Below are positions 17,814 to 27,013 of a DNA stretch of 64,000 nucleotides, one piece after another. The stretch covers positions 1,798,001 through 1,862,000 of the forward strand of contig BPJS01000001.1 of assembly GCA_026004735.1 (NCBI GenBank), written 5' to 3'. Source of the stretch: Isosphaeraceae bacterium. GTDB lineage: Bacteria; Planctomycetota; Planctomycetia; Isosphaerales; Isosphaeraceae. A program made the translations under genes and the position numbers. The notes beneath the pieces are model-generated. The model was not told the DNA's origin. It saw only the letters and a program-made list of their open reading frames with translations, and did not search any database. Positions within the stretch are counted from its first letter, which is position 1. The number at the start of each line of letters is the position of its first letter.

Positions 17814-19145
17814 TCATTGTTTATCGAGGGTGTAGGGGATGACTTTGATCTTGCGATCGCCGCGAAGGGGCTGAAGGGCCTCGCGCAGGGCGGTCAGTTG
17901 GGCGGAGCGTGGGGGGTCGGGCAGGGGGGTGATTCCGGCGGCTTCGAAGCGATCCTGGATCGTCTCCGGCGAGGCCAGTTCGGCCAGGTCGATCAGATAG
18001 ACGATGTCGCCGGCGACCAGGGGCAGGCGTTCGAGCAGGGCGGTGGTCTCGGCAAGGTGGGTTTCGGCTAGCTCGGCCCCACCGGCGCCGGCGACGGCGA
18101 TCAGCCCGACGGTCAGGCCGGCTGCGTGGAGGCGCCGCAGCTGCTCGGCGAGGTCGTCGTCGGACCAGTGGGCGCCATGGCGGGCGCGAACCGCGGCGGA
18201 TCCCGAGATGACGCCGAGATCCAGGTGGCGCAGGCCAGCTTGAGCGAGGCGGAGGTAGTCGGCTTCGGGTAGAGGTTGGCCGGGGGAGTCCAGGAACGCG
18301 TAGACCCCGTCGAGCAGGGGGTCGGTTTCGGAACGAGCGGCCAGGGCGGGGCGGCGCAGGGCGTGGTGAATCGGGAAGATGCTGCTGGCAATTTCAAGCC
18401 AGGTTAGGATTCGTTCCAACGGCTGGCGGAGGGCGTTGCCGTCGGCGAGGACGATGCCGCGGGCCTGGGCGATACGGCGACCTAGGAAGGCGGCGACGGT
18501 TCGGGCATGGTCGGCGAACTGGTCCGGGTCGCGCGGGGGAGCCTGAGAGGGGCTAAAGACCCAAGGGGTGGGATGCTGCTCGGACCAGGTGGCACAGAGG
18601 ATGACCGGCTGGGAACAGGACGGGGGGACGAAGGGCAGGGGGTTGGTGCCGTAGGCGGCGGTGTAGGCTTCGCGATCGCGGAACCAGGCGGCGGCGTCGC
18701 GGCTGGCGACGCGTTCGAGGAGATCATGGATGGTGGCTTCGTCGAGCGCGACGCCCTCGGGCGGAGCGTGCCAGATCAGTTGCGCGGCGTCGAGGCGTTC
18801 GATCAGGTCGAGGGCGGCGGTTCGGACGGCGGTGTCGAGGTCGGCGGCCTCGGCGAAGGAGAGCCGCCGGCGGTGGAGCACCATTTGGGCGTCCTGGCGG
18901 ACGCGTTCGATGGCATCGACGGTGCCGTCGAGCGCTTTGAGATAGTGGGTTCCGGCGATGTAGGCGCGCTGCCAGCGGCCGTCGAGGTCGAGGTGGTAGA
19001 TCGGTTCGTCGTCAAAGTAGAGCGAGAAGGCGCCGGGTTTGGTCCCGACCAGGACGAGAGATCCATCGGGGGCGGCCAGGCCGGCGCGGCGGGCGAAGGC
19101 GGCACCGTTCTTGAGCAGGCAGGCGGCTTCGGAGACGTGGGCCAT
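17814..19145 (-). CDS. Radical-SAM-like protein lacking the Fe-S cluster cysteines
   Basis: 443 aa from the ATG MAHVSEAACLLKNG, which has AGGAAC upstream. Residues 165-390 track the radical SAM pattern of the family whose core reads RPPSE-(T-x-GC-CxFC)-FLADGDAL-FP-L-x-aGL-lglESGsd-GlGG: here NPLPFVPPS, then VILCATWSEQHPTPWVFSPS, IVLADGNALRQPLERIL, LAQAGLRHLDLGVISGSAAV, AAGLTVGLIAVAGAGG. In the position of the cysteine motif only Cys184 remains, so no 4Fe-4S cluster can be bound in the usual way. The N-terminal 160 residues form another domain (SLYFDDEPIYHLDLDGRW). I infer a catalytically dead or repurposed radical-SAM fold. Another TIM-barrel origin is the alternative. Confidence 0.7.
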   Translation of the reverse strand: MAHVSEAACLLKNGAAFARRAGLAAPDGSLVLVGTKPGAFSLYFDDEPIYHLDLDGRWQRAYIAGTHYLKALDGTVDAIERVRQDAQMVLHRRRLSFAEAADLDTAVRTAALDLIERLDAAQLIWHAPPEGVALDEATIHDLLERVASRDAAAWFRDREAYTAAYGTNPLPFVPPSCSQPVILCATWSEQHPTPWVFSPSQAPPRDPDQFADHARTVAAFLGRRIAQARGIVLADGNALRQPLERILTWLEIASSIFPIHHALRRPALAARSETDPLLDGVYAFLDSPGQPLPEADYLRLAQAGLRHLDLGVISGSAAVRARHGAHWSDDDLAEQLRRLHAAGLTVGLIAVAGAGGAELAETHLAETTALLERLPLVAGDIVYLIDLAELASPETIQDRFEAAGITPLPDPPRSAQLTALREALQPLRGDRKIKVIPYTLDKQ

Positions 19146-19230
19146 GAACCGTTCCTGAAGTTGCGAACTCTTGATGTGGAAGAGGCTTAGGAAGTGGAGC
19201 GAATCGGCCTGAGCGCGCAGGCGAGATTGG

Positions 19231-19238
19231 ATTATAGT
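19231..19238. promoter_or_regulatory. Overlapping divergent -10 elements
   Basis: On the minus strand 19236-19231 reads TATAAT, a perfect -10 for the radical-SAM-like gene (about 85 bases upstream of its ATG), with TTCAGC at 17 bases as a weak -35. On the plus strand 19233-19238 reads TATAGT, a 5/6 -10 that would serve the glycosyltransferase gene. The two transcripts would compete for one site. Confidence 0.4.
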
Positions 19239-19304
19239 CGGGTTCTGGATGAGGCTGAATCTTTGGAGGGGGGCTGGGGTCCGAGCGGCCGATCGGAGGG
19301 AGCC

Positions 19305-21023
19305 GTGGCCGGGAGTTTGCTGGAGCGGGCCAGTCGAGGGAAGCGGCTGGCCGGGTGGGCGTGGGTCCGGGCGCCGTGGGTTGAGGCGGTGGTTGTTGGC
19401 CTGCTCGCGCTGGCGGTGCACCTAGCGGGCAACGACCGGACGAGCCTGTGGGACCGCGACGAGCCGAGGTATGCCGGCTGTGCGCGGGAGATGCGGCGCA
19501 GCGGCGACTACATTCATCCGACGTTCAACGCCGAGCCGCGGTATCACAAGCCAATCCTGACTTACTGGCTGATGCAGCCGGGGGTGTGGCTGGGGGGTGA
19601 CAATCCGTTTGGGAACCGGCTTTTGTCGAGCGTGATGGGGGTTGGGACGTGTCTGTTGGTCTGGCGGCTGGGTCGTCGGCTATATGGTCCCTGGGTCGGC
19701 CGGATTGGGGCGCTGGTGATGGCGTCTTCGCCGTTGATTGTGGCCGAGGCCAAGTTGGCGACGACCGACGCGACGCTGTTTTTCTTTCTGACGCTGGCGA
19801 TGACGGCCGTCTGGGAGCTGACCGAGCGGGCGTCGCGGGGCTGGGCGGCGGTTTTCTGGGTGGCGATGGCGCTGGCGATTCTGACCAAAGGCCCTGTGGC
19901 GCCGGTGTTTTTGGCGGCTTCGCTGGGGATGGCGTGGGTCTGGAAGGCGCCGCCGGTCGCGTTGGGAAGGTTGGAATGGGCCTGGGGGCTGCCGCTGTGT
20001 GTGGCACTGGCCGCGCCGTGGTATGTCGCCATCGGGATCATTTCTCGGGGTGAGTTCTACCAGGTGGCGATGGGCAAGCACGTCCTGTACCGGATGACGA
20101 CCGGAATGGAGACCCACGGAGGTTTTCCGGGCTATTACGTGGTCGGGATTGTGGGTGGGATGTATCCGTGGTCGGCGTTTTTGCCGACGGCGTTGTGGGT
20201 GGCCTGGAAGCGGCGTCGTGAGGATCGGCGACTGGGATTCCTGGCGGGGTGGATGTTGGGGTTGCTCGTCGTGTTGGAGATCGTGCGGACGAAGCTGATC
20301 CACTATTACTTGCCGGCGTTGGCGGGGGCAGCGCTTTTGGTGGGGTGGTTTGTGGAGGAGGTGGCCGTCTCCGGCATGAATGTAAGACGCTGGCCTGGGG
20401 GCCGGCTGGCGATGGCGTTGCTCGTGGGGGTTGGGTTGTTGGGTGCGGGGGTGCTGGTGGCGGGTACGGTGGTTTGTCCGGCGGGTCTGAGGTTGCCGTG
20501 CCTGGTGTTGGCGGTGGTGATGATCGCGGGGACGCTGATGGCGCTGGAGAGCATGCAGCGGGCGTCGATGCGTCGGGGTGCGGTCCTCCTGGGGGGGACC
20601 TGGTATGGGGTTTTGATGCTGGCGGGGCTTTGGCTGCTGCCGGCCTTAGAGCCGTACCGGCTGACGCCGCTGGTGGCGGATCGGTTGCGTGCGGTCTCCG
20701 AGGAGCTGGGGGCCATGCCGGTGTTGGGGGGGTATCAGCCGCCGGGGGTGGTGTACAACTACGGCCAGCCGATCGAGGTCCGCCGGGATCATGGCTGGCT
20801 GGTGGATCGGGTGAACCGCTCGGGTGCGGTGGTGATGGCGCTGAGCGATCCGGAACTGAAGGCGGTTGCGTCTGCGCGACCGGAGCTGGCGATTGAGGTT
20901 CGGGAAACAGTGCGCGGGATCAATGTGGAGCGGGCGCGGGAGGAGGCGCTCCGGATCGTCGTGTTACGGCCCGGTCGGGGTGAGGTGGTGGCGGCTGCGG
21001 GCAAGAAGCCGCTCGTAGAGTGA
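19305..21023 (+). CDS. ArnT/PMT-type glycosyltransferase (GT39/GT83-like), multi-pass membrane
   Basis: 572 aa from a GTG with GGAGGG five bases upstream; a GTG 111 bases further upstream is possible, but a good plus-strand -10 lies between the two. The catalytic first loop SLWDRDEPRYAGCAREM (Asp-Glu) after the first membrane segment and YHKPILTYWLMQPGVW are the ArnT/PMT signature for lipid-phosphate-sugar transfer in the periplasm. About ten or eleven hydrophobic segments follow, then a soluble C-terminal domain with YNYGQPIEVRRDHGWLV. Acceptor unknown: lipid A, protein or another glycan. Its last 60 bases overlap the convergent GT4 gene. Confidence 0.85.
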   Translation: MAGSLLERASRGKRLAGWAWVRAPWVEAVVVGLLALAVHLAGNDRTSLWDRDEPRYAGCAREMRRSGDYIHPTFNAEPRYHKPILTYWLMQPGVWLGGDNPFGNRLLSSVMGVGTCLLVWRLGRRLYGPWVGRIGALVMASSPLIVAEAKLATTDATLFFFLTLAMTAVWELTERASRGWAAVFWVAMALAILTKGPVAPVFLAASLGMAWVWKAPPVALGRLEWAWGLPLCVALAAPWYVAIGIISRGEFYQVAMGKHVLYRMTTGMETHGGFPGYYVVGIVGGMYPWSAFLPTALWVAWKRRREDRRLGFLAGWMLGLLVVLEIVRTKLIHYYLPALAGAALLVGWFVEEVAVSGMNVRRWPGGRLAMALLVGVGLLGAGVLVAGTVVCPAGLRLPCLVLAVVMIAGTLMALESMQRASMRRGAVLLGGTWYGVLMLAGLWLLPALEPYRLTPLVADRLRAVSEELGAMPVLGGYQPPGVVYNYGQPIEVRRDHGWLVDRVNRSGAVVMALSDPELKAVASARPELAIEVRETVRGINVERAREEALRIVVLRPGRGEVVAAAGKKPLVE

Positions 21024-22151
21024 GCGGAGGGAGTCAACCATCGTCTCGTGGCGGAACTGGTCTGTGAAGCGGCGGCGGCCCTCCGCGCCGAGGCGGTGGC
21101 GGGCATCGGGGTCAGCGGCGAGGTGGAGGATGGCGTCGCGGAGTCCGGCCAGGTCGCGGGGCGGGAGCAGGACGCCGGTCTGGTTGGTGATGACGACTTC
21201 GCGGGCGCCGTCGATGTCGTAGCTGATGGCGGGTCGGCCGGTGAGCAGGGCTTGGGGCAGGACGCGTGCTAGCCCCTCGCGAAGGCTGGGATGGACGACG
21301 GCGTCGGAGGCGGCCAGCAGCTCGGGAATCCGGTCCGGGGGGACCAGGCCGGTGAAGAGGATGGCGTGGCGGACGCCGAGGCGGGTCGCCTCGGCCTCCA
21401 GGCGTTGGCGCCAGATGCCGCTGCCGATCCAGAGGAAGCGGACGTCGGGGTTGGTCCTCAAGATGTCGGGCGCGACGGCGAGGATGTCGTCGTGTCCCTT
21501 GCGTTCGAAGAGGCGGGCGACGGTGGCGAAGGCGACGTGGTGGGGTGCGAGGCCGAGTTCGCGGCGGACCTGATCGCGGGGGCGGGGTGGGTTGAGGAAG
21601 GCGTCGACCTCCATGCCGCTGTAGACGGTCAGGTACTGGTCGGGACGGCCGACGCCGGCGGCCAGGGCTTGCTCGGTCATGGCGTTGCAGACGCTGACCA
21701 GGGCATGGCAACGGCGCGCTGCCCAGCGTTCCAGGGTCTGGTAGATCTGGTTATTCCACCAGCGTTCCGACGGTCCGAAGGGCAGGCCGTGGATGGTGTG
21801 GACGATGGCCGGAACGCGCTCGTCCCAGGCGGCGGCACGACCCAGGATTCCGGCCTTGGAGCTGTGAGTGTGAACGACGTCGGGGCGGAGGCGACGGATC
21901 GCTGAACGGAGATGACGGTAGGCTGCGGCGTCCACCAGGGGGCGAACAGGGCGAACCAGTTGGGGGATCAACTCGACGTGGAGTTGGGAGCGTTGGCAGC
22001 GGTCCAGGAGGTCGCCCTCGGGGCCCTCGGGCGGCCCAGTGATTAGGGTAACCTGGTCGCCGTAGCGATTTTGAAGGCCCTCGACGGTCAGCACCGTGTT
22101 TTCCTGGGCGCCGCCGAGAATTAGGCGGGTGATGATGTGGACGATTTTCAT
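20964..22151 (-). CDS. GT4-family glycosyltransferase (GT-B fold)
   Basis: 395 aa from MKIVHIITRLILGGAQENT, the usual start of this family with the glycine-rich GGAQ loop. The acceptor domain has VVHTHSSKAGILGRAAA and HTIHGLPFGPSERW; the donor domain has TVARLFERKGHDDIL and the nucleotide-sugar EX7E region VVHPSLREGLARVLPQALLTGRPAISYDIDGAREVV. The enzyme would transfer a hexose from an NDP-sugar to a surface polysaccharide precursor on the cytoplasmic side. The gene converges on, and overlaps by 60 bases, the ArnT-like gene. No clear Shine-Dalgarno precedes the ATG. Confidence 0.9.
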   Translation of the reverse strand: MKIVHIITRLILGGAQENTVLTVEGLQNRYGDQVTLITGPPEGPEGDLLDRCQRSQLHVELIPQLVRPVRPLVDAAAYRHLRSAIRRLRPDVVHTHSSKAGILGRAAAWDERVPAIVHTIHGLPFGPSERWWNNQIYQTLERWAARRCHALVSVCNAMTEQALAAGVGRPDQYLTVYSGMEVDAFLNPPRPRDQVRRELGLAPHHVAFATVARLFERKGHDDILAVAPDILRTNPDVRFLWIGSGIWRQRLEAEATRLGVRHAILFTGLVPPDRIPELLAASDAVVHPSLREGLARVLPQALLTGRPAISYDIDGAREVVITNQTGVLLPPRDLAGLRDAILHLAADPDARHRLGAEGRRRFTDQFRHETMVDSLRSLYERLLARSRHHLTPTGP

Positions 22152-22230
22152 GAGAGGAGCGGAGAGGGATCGCGGTCGGCGAGGCCAATCGGCGCGGTGG
22201 GCGGTTGGAACCAATCATGGGGAGCCTGGC

Positions 22231-22857
22231 TTAGGGAGGCAACCAGATGGCCGAGCCGTCGTGGCCGCAGGTGACGGCGACGGCCTCGCCTCGGAGGTGG
22301 TGGCGAGCTACGAGGGCGGCGGCGGCGGCGTCGAGCAGGTCGTGGGGCCAGGAGTCGGCGGGATGGCCGGCAAGGCCGGCAGCACGGAGCAGGTCGGCGC
22401 GGGTGATGCGGCCAGCGCGGGATTGTTTGGGCGGTGGACGGACGCCGGCGTTCCAGGTCAGGAAGGCGGCGTGGGGATAGGTCTCCAGGGTCGTGACGCC
22501 GACGGCGCGGAGTCGGGCGTGGGCTTCGAAGCCGCGGAGCATCCAGCCAGGAAAGGGGGGAGCAGCCGGAGTGGTCCAGGGGACCCAGATTCGGCGCTGG
22601 AGGCCGAGGGCGATTTCGCCACAGCGGGCCGAGCGAAATTTGAGCGGGAGGCGGAGATTGTCGGCGTGAGGGGCTCGGCTGGGGGCATCGGGCGCGTCGA
22701 TGGCGACGATTGGAGTGCGGGCGGCGCGGTCGATGAGGTCGTCGAGGGTGGCGAGGGTAGCGGCGTCGCGCACCTGGCCGCGGGCGTCGATGGCGACCCA
22801 GTGGAGCCGCCGGGCGCCGAGGTCGAGTCCGGCGACCCAGGGGCTACGGCGCGGCAT
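22231..22857 (-). CDS. DUF429-family protein (predicted nuclease-like, RNase H fold)
   Basis: 208 aa from MPRRSPWVAGLDLGARRLHWVAID. The opening AGLDLG strand, AIDAPDAPS, RxCGEIALGL and ETYPHAAF match the DUF429 pattern, whose fold is predicted to be RNase-H-like; the substrate is unknown. The end includes LLDAAAAALVARHHL, the usual late DxxDAxAAA helix. The ATG overlaps the 3' end of truA by 14 bases, so the two are translationally coupled and transcribed together. Confidence 0.8.
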   Translation of the reverse strand: MPRRSPWVAGLDLGARRLHWVAIDARGQVRDAATLATLDDLIDRAARTPIVAIDAPDAPSRAPHADNLRLPLKFRSARCGEIALGLQRRIWVPWTTPAAPPFPGWMLRGFEAHARLRAVGVTTLETYPHAAFLTWNAGVRPPPKQSRAGRITRADLLRAAGLAGHPADSWPHDLLDAAAAALVARHHLRGEAVAVTCGHDGSAIWLPP

Positions 22858-23602
22858 GTTCGCGATTCCGGTAGACGACGTAGACGAGGAAGAGTCCCTG
22901 GGGCGGAGCGGTTGGACCGGCGGCGCGGCGGTCCTCGGCGGCCAGGATATCGGCGATCCAGTGCTCGGGGCGGCGTCCGGCCCCGACGAGCACGAGCGAG
23001 CCGGTGATGGCACGAACCATATTGTAGAGGAAGCCATCGGCTTCGACTTCGATGGTCAGGTCGTCGCCGGAACGAGTGACGGCGAGTTCGAAGATGGTGC
23101 GGACGCTGCTCGTGCGGTTGGGCCACTCGGTCTCGAAGCTGCGAAAGTCATGGCGGCCGAGCAGGGCCTGCGCGGCCCGGTGCATGGCGGCTTCGTCGAG
23201 TCGGTGTTTGATGTGCCAGGCGTAGCGGCGGAGGAATGGTCGGGCGATGGGGCGGTTGTCGAGCTGGTAGCGGTAGCGTTTGGAGCGGGCGTCGAGGGTG
23301 GCATGCCAGGACTGGGGCATGTCGGCGGCGTCGAGGACGCGGATATCGGGCGGCAGGTGGGCGTTGAGCGCGCGGACCAGAATCGCGGGTGCCAACCGGG
23401 TCGCTGAGTAGAACTGGACGACCTGGCCAAGCGCGTGGACGCCGGCGTCGGTGCGGCCGCTCGCGGTGCAGTTCGGGCGGCTCCCGGTCGTCGCCTCGAT
23501 GGCGGCTTCCAACTCCTCTTGGACCGTGCGCAAGCCCGGCTGCCGTTGCCAGCCGTGAAAGTCGGTGCCGTCGTACTCAACCGTCAGGCGGAGGTTGCGC
23601 AT
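22844..23602 (-). CDS. truA: tRNA pseudouridine(38-40) synthase TruA
   Basis: A 252-aa enzyme that isomerises uridines 38-40 of the tRNA anticodon arm. The start MRNLRLTVEYDGTDFHGWQ is the standard family N-terminus; the catalytic Asp is in SGRTDAGVHALGQV; RYRYQLDNRP, HDFRSFE and FLYNMVRAITGSLVLVG complete the family motifs. The size is normal. It overlaps the downstream DUF429 gene by 14 bases. No obvious promoter; the gap to the next minus-strand gene upstream is only about 45 bases. Confidence 0.95.
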   Translation of the reverse strand: MRNLRLTVEYDGTDFHGWQRQPGLRTVQEELEAAIEATTGSRPNCTASGRTDAGVHALGQVVQFYSATRLAPAILVRALNAHLPPDIRVLDAADMPQSWHATLDARSKRYRYQLDNRPIARPFLRRYAWHIKHRLDEAAMHRAAQALLGRHDFRSFETEWPNRTSSVRTIFELAVTRSGDDLTIEVEADGFLYNMVRAITGSLVLVGAGRRPEHWIADILAAEDRRAAGPTAPPQGLFLVYVVYRNREHAAP

Positions 23603-23646
23603 CGACGGCCATCGTAAACCATCGCGGGCCGCCCGCGCACCGCCCG

Positions 23647-24726
23647 TTACCGCGAGGCAAAGGCAGACTCGTCCACGACCTCGCCACCCGACCGGGTGAA
23701 GAGCCGCTGCCAGACGCCGGCCGTCGGCAGCCCACGCCACGAGCCCGTGTCGGGGTCGTATCGCGCCCCGGCCGGGTTGAATCGCGGTTCCTCGATGGCC
23801 CACGAGTCGATCGTGTCATGTACGAAGTGAACGCTCCCGTCCGCCATGAGTACGATCACCCCGCCGGGGTGCATGCTGGCGGCGCCGGCCACCAGGGGAG
23901 CGCGGTAGCGCGCATCGGCGTTGGGCGGGAACATGCCCACGGCCAGGGTGTCTCCGACGTGACCGGCGACCCACCAGCCATAGCGCCCGGCGATCTCCTC
24001 TCCCCAGCGGCGATGCCGGGACACGGAATGCTCGACGACGGCCAACGTGTGAGAGAGCCCGTCGGTGACCAACGATCGACGGATCGGCGAGAGGTCGGTC
24101 AGCAGGCCGTTGGCCTGCGCGGCGGTCCGCGGGTCGACCGTGCACGGGCCCGGGAAGTGGGGCAGGGCGATCACCGCGAGGCTGCCGAAGGCGCCGGCGT
24201 AGCTGGTCAGGACGCCGTCGGCGTGCCGCGCGTCCGGGCTGAAGACGCCCGACTCGAACTGGCAGACGGCCACCGGGCGTCTCTTGCCCGCCGCGAAGTC
24301 GGAGGGGCAGACGAACAAGCCGACCGTGGTCGCGAAGCAGGTCTCGTTCTCCCAGCCGAAGATCGAGACGTCGTGGTTGATGGCGTTGTAGAGCGGGATC
24401 TGCTCCACGAACGGGAGCAGCCGGACGTGGATGCTTTTGTCAACGAGGGGGGATGTGCATGGCGGCAGGGGGCCCGCGAAGCGGGGGTCCATGCCCGTGA
24501 CACGGCCCGGCGGGTAGCAGCCGGATGCGTCGTGGTACGCCTCCAAGCCCAGCCCGAGCTGGCGGAGGTGGTTGCCGCATTGTGCGCGCCGCGCCGACTC
24601 GCGCGCCTGTTGCACCGCGGGGAGCACCAGCGCGACGAGGATACCGATGATCGATAACGCCACCAGCAGCTCGACGAGCGTGAAGGCGCGAGCGGCCTGG
24701 TCGGTCTTCCTCCCGCGCGGGATCAT
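23647..24726 (-). CDS. DUF1559 (SBP_bac_10) prepilin-like protein
   Basis: 359 aa. The N-terminus has a type IV prepilin cleavage/methylation motif: [24 protein letters not shown], cut before Phe with Glu at position +5. The DUF1559 body follows: [25 protein letters not shown], and the late [17 protein letters not shown], the family's H-X9-DG motif. These planctomycete proteins are secreted pilin-like surface proteins present in many copies per genome. Its ATG overlaps the stop codon of the DUF1573 gene by 4 bases (ATGA), so the two are coupled. It ends the four-gene cassette. Confidence 0.9.
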   Translation of the reverse strand: MIPRGRKTDQAARAFTLVELLVALSIIGILVALVLPAVQQARESARRAQCGNHLRQLGLGLEAYHDASGCYPPGRVTGMDPRFAGPLPPCTSPLVDKSIHVRLLPFVEQIPLYNAINHDVSIFGWENETCFATTVGLFVCPSDFAAGKRRPVAVCQFESGVFSPDARHADGVLTSYAGAFGSLAVIALPHFPGPCTVDPRTAAQANGLLTDLSPIRRSLVTDGLSHTLAVVEHSVSRHRRWGEEIAGRYGWWVAGHVGDTLAVGMFPPNADARYRAPLVAGAASMHPGGVIVLMADGSVHFVHDTIDSWAIEEPRFNPAGARYDPDTGSWRGLPTAGVWQRLFTRSGGEVVDESAFASR

Positions 24727-25796
24727 GATGTTGGCTCCTCTGGTGTCTCTAGGAAGATCGATACCCGCTCGGTCCCCACCTCCAAGACCAACTCCTCTGG
24801 ACCGTCGCCCACCGCCGGCGCCGTTCTCTCGAGTTCGAGGACGACGCTCGATTCAGAGGCGGCTGCCCATTTCACGCGGAGCCAGTCGGGGCACGAGGCG
24901 ACTCGGAGCGACGCCAGAGGCCCGCCGTCGGCCTCGAGCAGGACCTTACGCGCGGTCGCACGCCCCCCCTCGGCGTCGAACGAGACGCGAGAAGGCGTCG
25001 CGACCAAGGCTCGTCGGCGGGACGCCCGGACGGGGATCGAGAATAACGCCTCGCCATCCCGGGTCACCTCGACGGTGCACGTCGCTTCCTCACCGGCGGA
25101 AAGGCCGAGCGCCATCACGTCGACCGCCGCCCGCGCGGCGAGCTTTCCGTCGACCTCCGTGGACGCATCGAATCTGCGTATGCGGACGTCGAACCGGGCG
25201 GGATCGGACGCGCGTGCGCGGAGTTCCCCCTCGGCTTCCCGGCTATCGCCCGCGACGAGGAAGACCGTGCCGGTCGCGTCCTCGCGACCCGCCCCGGCCG
25301 TCATTTGGAGTTCCGACGGCGAGGGCCGGAGCTCCTGAGCAGCACGCAATGAGAGTTCGGCGTGCTCCACCCACCGCGTCCCTCCGGCTTCGAGCCTCAC
25401 CCCTACGTGGAAGCTCTGGAGGACGGGCCCCGCCGCGCGCACGCTGGCCTGCACGGCGAACGGCAGCACGCCGCCCGGCTCGATCCGGCGCGGCAGCGCG
25501 CTTGATTCGTCGAGCGTCCAGGCGAGGCACGAGCACGACGGCTCTAGCGACTCGACGGTGACGGGGATGCTCGATCGGTTCCTCACCTCGAACTGACGCA
25601 GGACCGTCTCACCTTCTCGATGCGTGGACTCGTCTTCGGCGCTGAGCGCGACGACGTGGACGGTGGCCGGAGGCGAAACGCCCCGCGACGAGGCGTCCGT
25701 TCGCTTCTCTACGAGGCGACGGGACGCATCGAAAGCGGCCGCCGCAAGAACGATTGTCACGAAGGTCAGGGCCAAGTGCCGGGCTTTCCGATTCAT
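24723..25796 (-). CDS. DUF1573-family exported/anchored protein
   Basis: 357 aa from [22 protein letters not shown], a signal anchor; a start 7 codons upstream is possible but this one has GAGGG nearby. The first domain is DUF1573, an Ig-like fold with [29 protein letters not shown], whose CSC is typical. Two further beta-rich domains follow, the last ending [14 protein letters not shown]. It is predicted to be outside the cytoplasmic membrane. It overlaps the DUF1559 start by 4 bases, and the upstream anchored protein ends about 40 bases away, indicating one operon. Confidence 0.85.
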   Translation of the reverse strand: MNRKARHLALTFVTIVLAAAAFDASRRLVEKRTDASSRGVSPPATVHVVALSAEDESTHREGETVLRQFEVRNRSSIPVTVESLEPSCSCLAWTLDESSALPRRIEPGGVLPFAVQASVRAAGPVLQSFHVGVRLEAGGTRWVEHAELSLRAAQELRPSPSELQMTAGAGREDATGTVFLVAGDSREAEGELRARASDPARFDVRIRRFDASTEVDGKLAARAAVDVMALGLSAGEEATCTVEVTRDGEALFSIPVRASRRRALVATPSRVSFDAEGGRATARKVLLEADGGPLASLRVASCPDWLRVKWAAASESSVVLELERTAPAVGDGPEELVLEVGTERVSIFLETPEEPTS

Positions 25797-25835
25797 CGCC
25801 CCGCCCTCGCTCCCCATGTCGAAAAGGATTCCACC

Positions 25836-26918
25836 TCACGCGAAGCCGGCGCGTCGCCGGAGGTATCGGATGAGCATGACCGCGGACGCCGCGACGAGCA
25901 GGCCCCCGCCGATCCAGGTCACGGGCCCAGGCCCGTCGGCTCGAGCCCTGACCGCCCCTAACCGTTGAGCCTGATACCAGTCGTTGAACTCGTCACCGGT
26001 CGCGAAGCTGCGCTCCGGTGCGTCACGGCCCCAGACGTGGAACTTGCCGTCGACTGCGTCGTTCACAAGCGTGCCGGCGGGCAACTTCAGATCCAGTTTC
26101 GCCTCGTCCAACGGTTCGTTGATAGACCGATATTCGATTGTGGAACGGACCCGGAACGCGGGATTCAGTTCGTCCACGGTGGACGTGGAAGCCGGAAGCG
26201 ACGTGACTCCGGGAACGGCGTGGCGGGCCGTCACATGCTCGACGAACCTCGTGGCCGGTATGCCCCGCGATGGATCGCCCGCGTGGAAGATCGTCAGCCG
26301 ATCGATCGAGAAGCGATGCTCCTCGACCAGCTCGATGGTGAATCGGAACTCCCGCGCGGGGTCCTCGGCCACGATTTCCCATCGTCGCCGCGGCGCGTCG
26401 CCAGGCAACCGCTGGAAGGAGATCAGCCGGCCCTGCTCGACCAGCTCGCGAAGCGTGTATCGGGGATCGGGCGTGAGCAGCAACGAGCGGGACCAGGTCC
26501 CTTTGGGTCCGGCCGGAGAGGACGGCGGTGAGGTGAAACGGCCAGCGCGAACCTCCGGTACCGCCGGGCCCGCGCGGCGCGTCCCTTCGGCTGACGACGA
26601 AAGCCCTTCCACGACCAGGAACTCGCCGGGACGATACAGCAGGTGCTGGGTGGTCTCGCTCCGAAGCATCCTGCCGCCGAATCGAGTGGCCGAAGACGAT
26701 ACTTGAACGCGGGCGCGAGCGCCCTGCCGCATCACTGATACCGAGTAGTAAGGACTCCAGGTCTGTCCCGAATCAAGGCTGTACTCGGTCCGTAACGTCG
26801 CTTCCAAGGCGAAAACCGCCTGCTGCGCCCGCTCGTGGGCCTCGATGACATCGCCAAGCTCATCCCAAGCCGGCATCACGGAGACGCACGCGGCCAGCGC
26901 GGCACAGACCACGTTCAT
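25836..26918 (-). CDS. Exported protein with C-terminal membrane anchor (lipoprotein-localisation-like body)
   Basis: 360 aa from MNVVCAALAACVSVMP, a short signal peptide; TAGGAG lies about 9 bases upstream. The body alternates strands in a way reminiscent of the LolA/outer-membrane lipoprotein-sorting fold (TTQHLLYRPGEFLVVEG, RFTIELVEEHRFSIDRLTIFH), a weak resemblance. The C-terminus is PVTWIGGGLLVAASAVMLI followed by RYLRRR, a transmembrane stop or sorting tail. I do not recognise a named family. Its place between the Cys-rich peptide gene and the DUF1573 gene, all co-directional with short gaps, suggests a surface complex. Confidence 0.7.
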   Translation of the reverse strand: MNVVCAALAACVSVMPAWDELGDVIEAHERAQQAVFALEATLRTEYSLDSGQTWSPYYSVSVMRQGARARVQVSSSATRFGGRMLRSETTQHLLYRPGEFLVVEGLSSSAEGTRRAGPAVPEVRAGRFTSPPSSPAGPKGTWSRSLLLTPDPRYTLRELVEQGRLISFQRLPGDAPRRRWEIVAEDPAREFRFTIELVEEHRFSIDRLTIFHAGDPSRGIPATRFVEHVTARHAVPGVTSLPASTSTVDELNPAFRVRSTIEYRSINEPLDEAKLDLKLPAGTLVNDAVDGKFHVWGRDAPERSFATGDEFNDWYQAQRLGAVRARADGPGPVTWIGGGLLVAASAVMLIRYLRRRAGFA

Positions 26919-27013
26919 GTCGCGTCTCCTATTACCGGGAGGGGCCGGCTCACGAACGTCCGTCGCGCGATCCACAGGTGGGCTGGTTGATGTTCCCGCG
27001 GCAGTTGTTCCTG

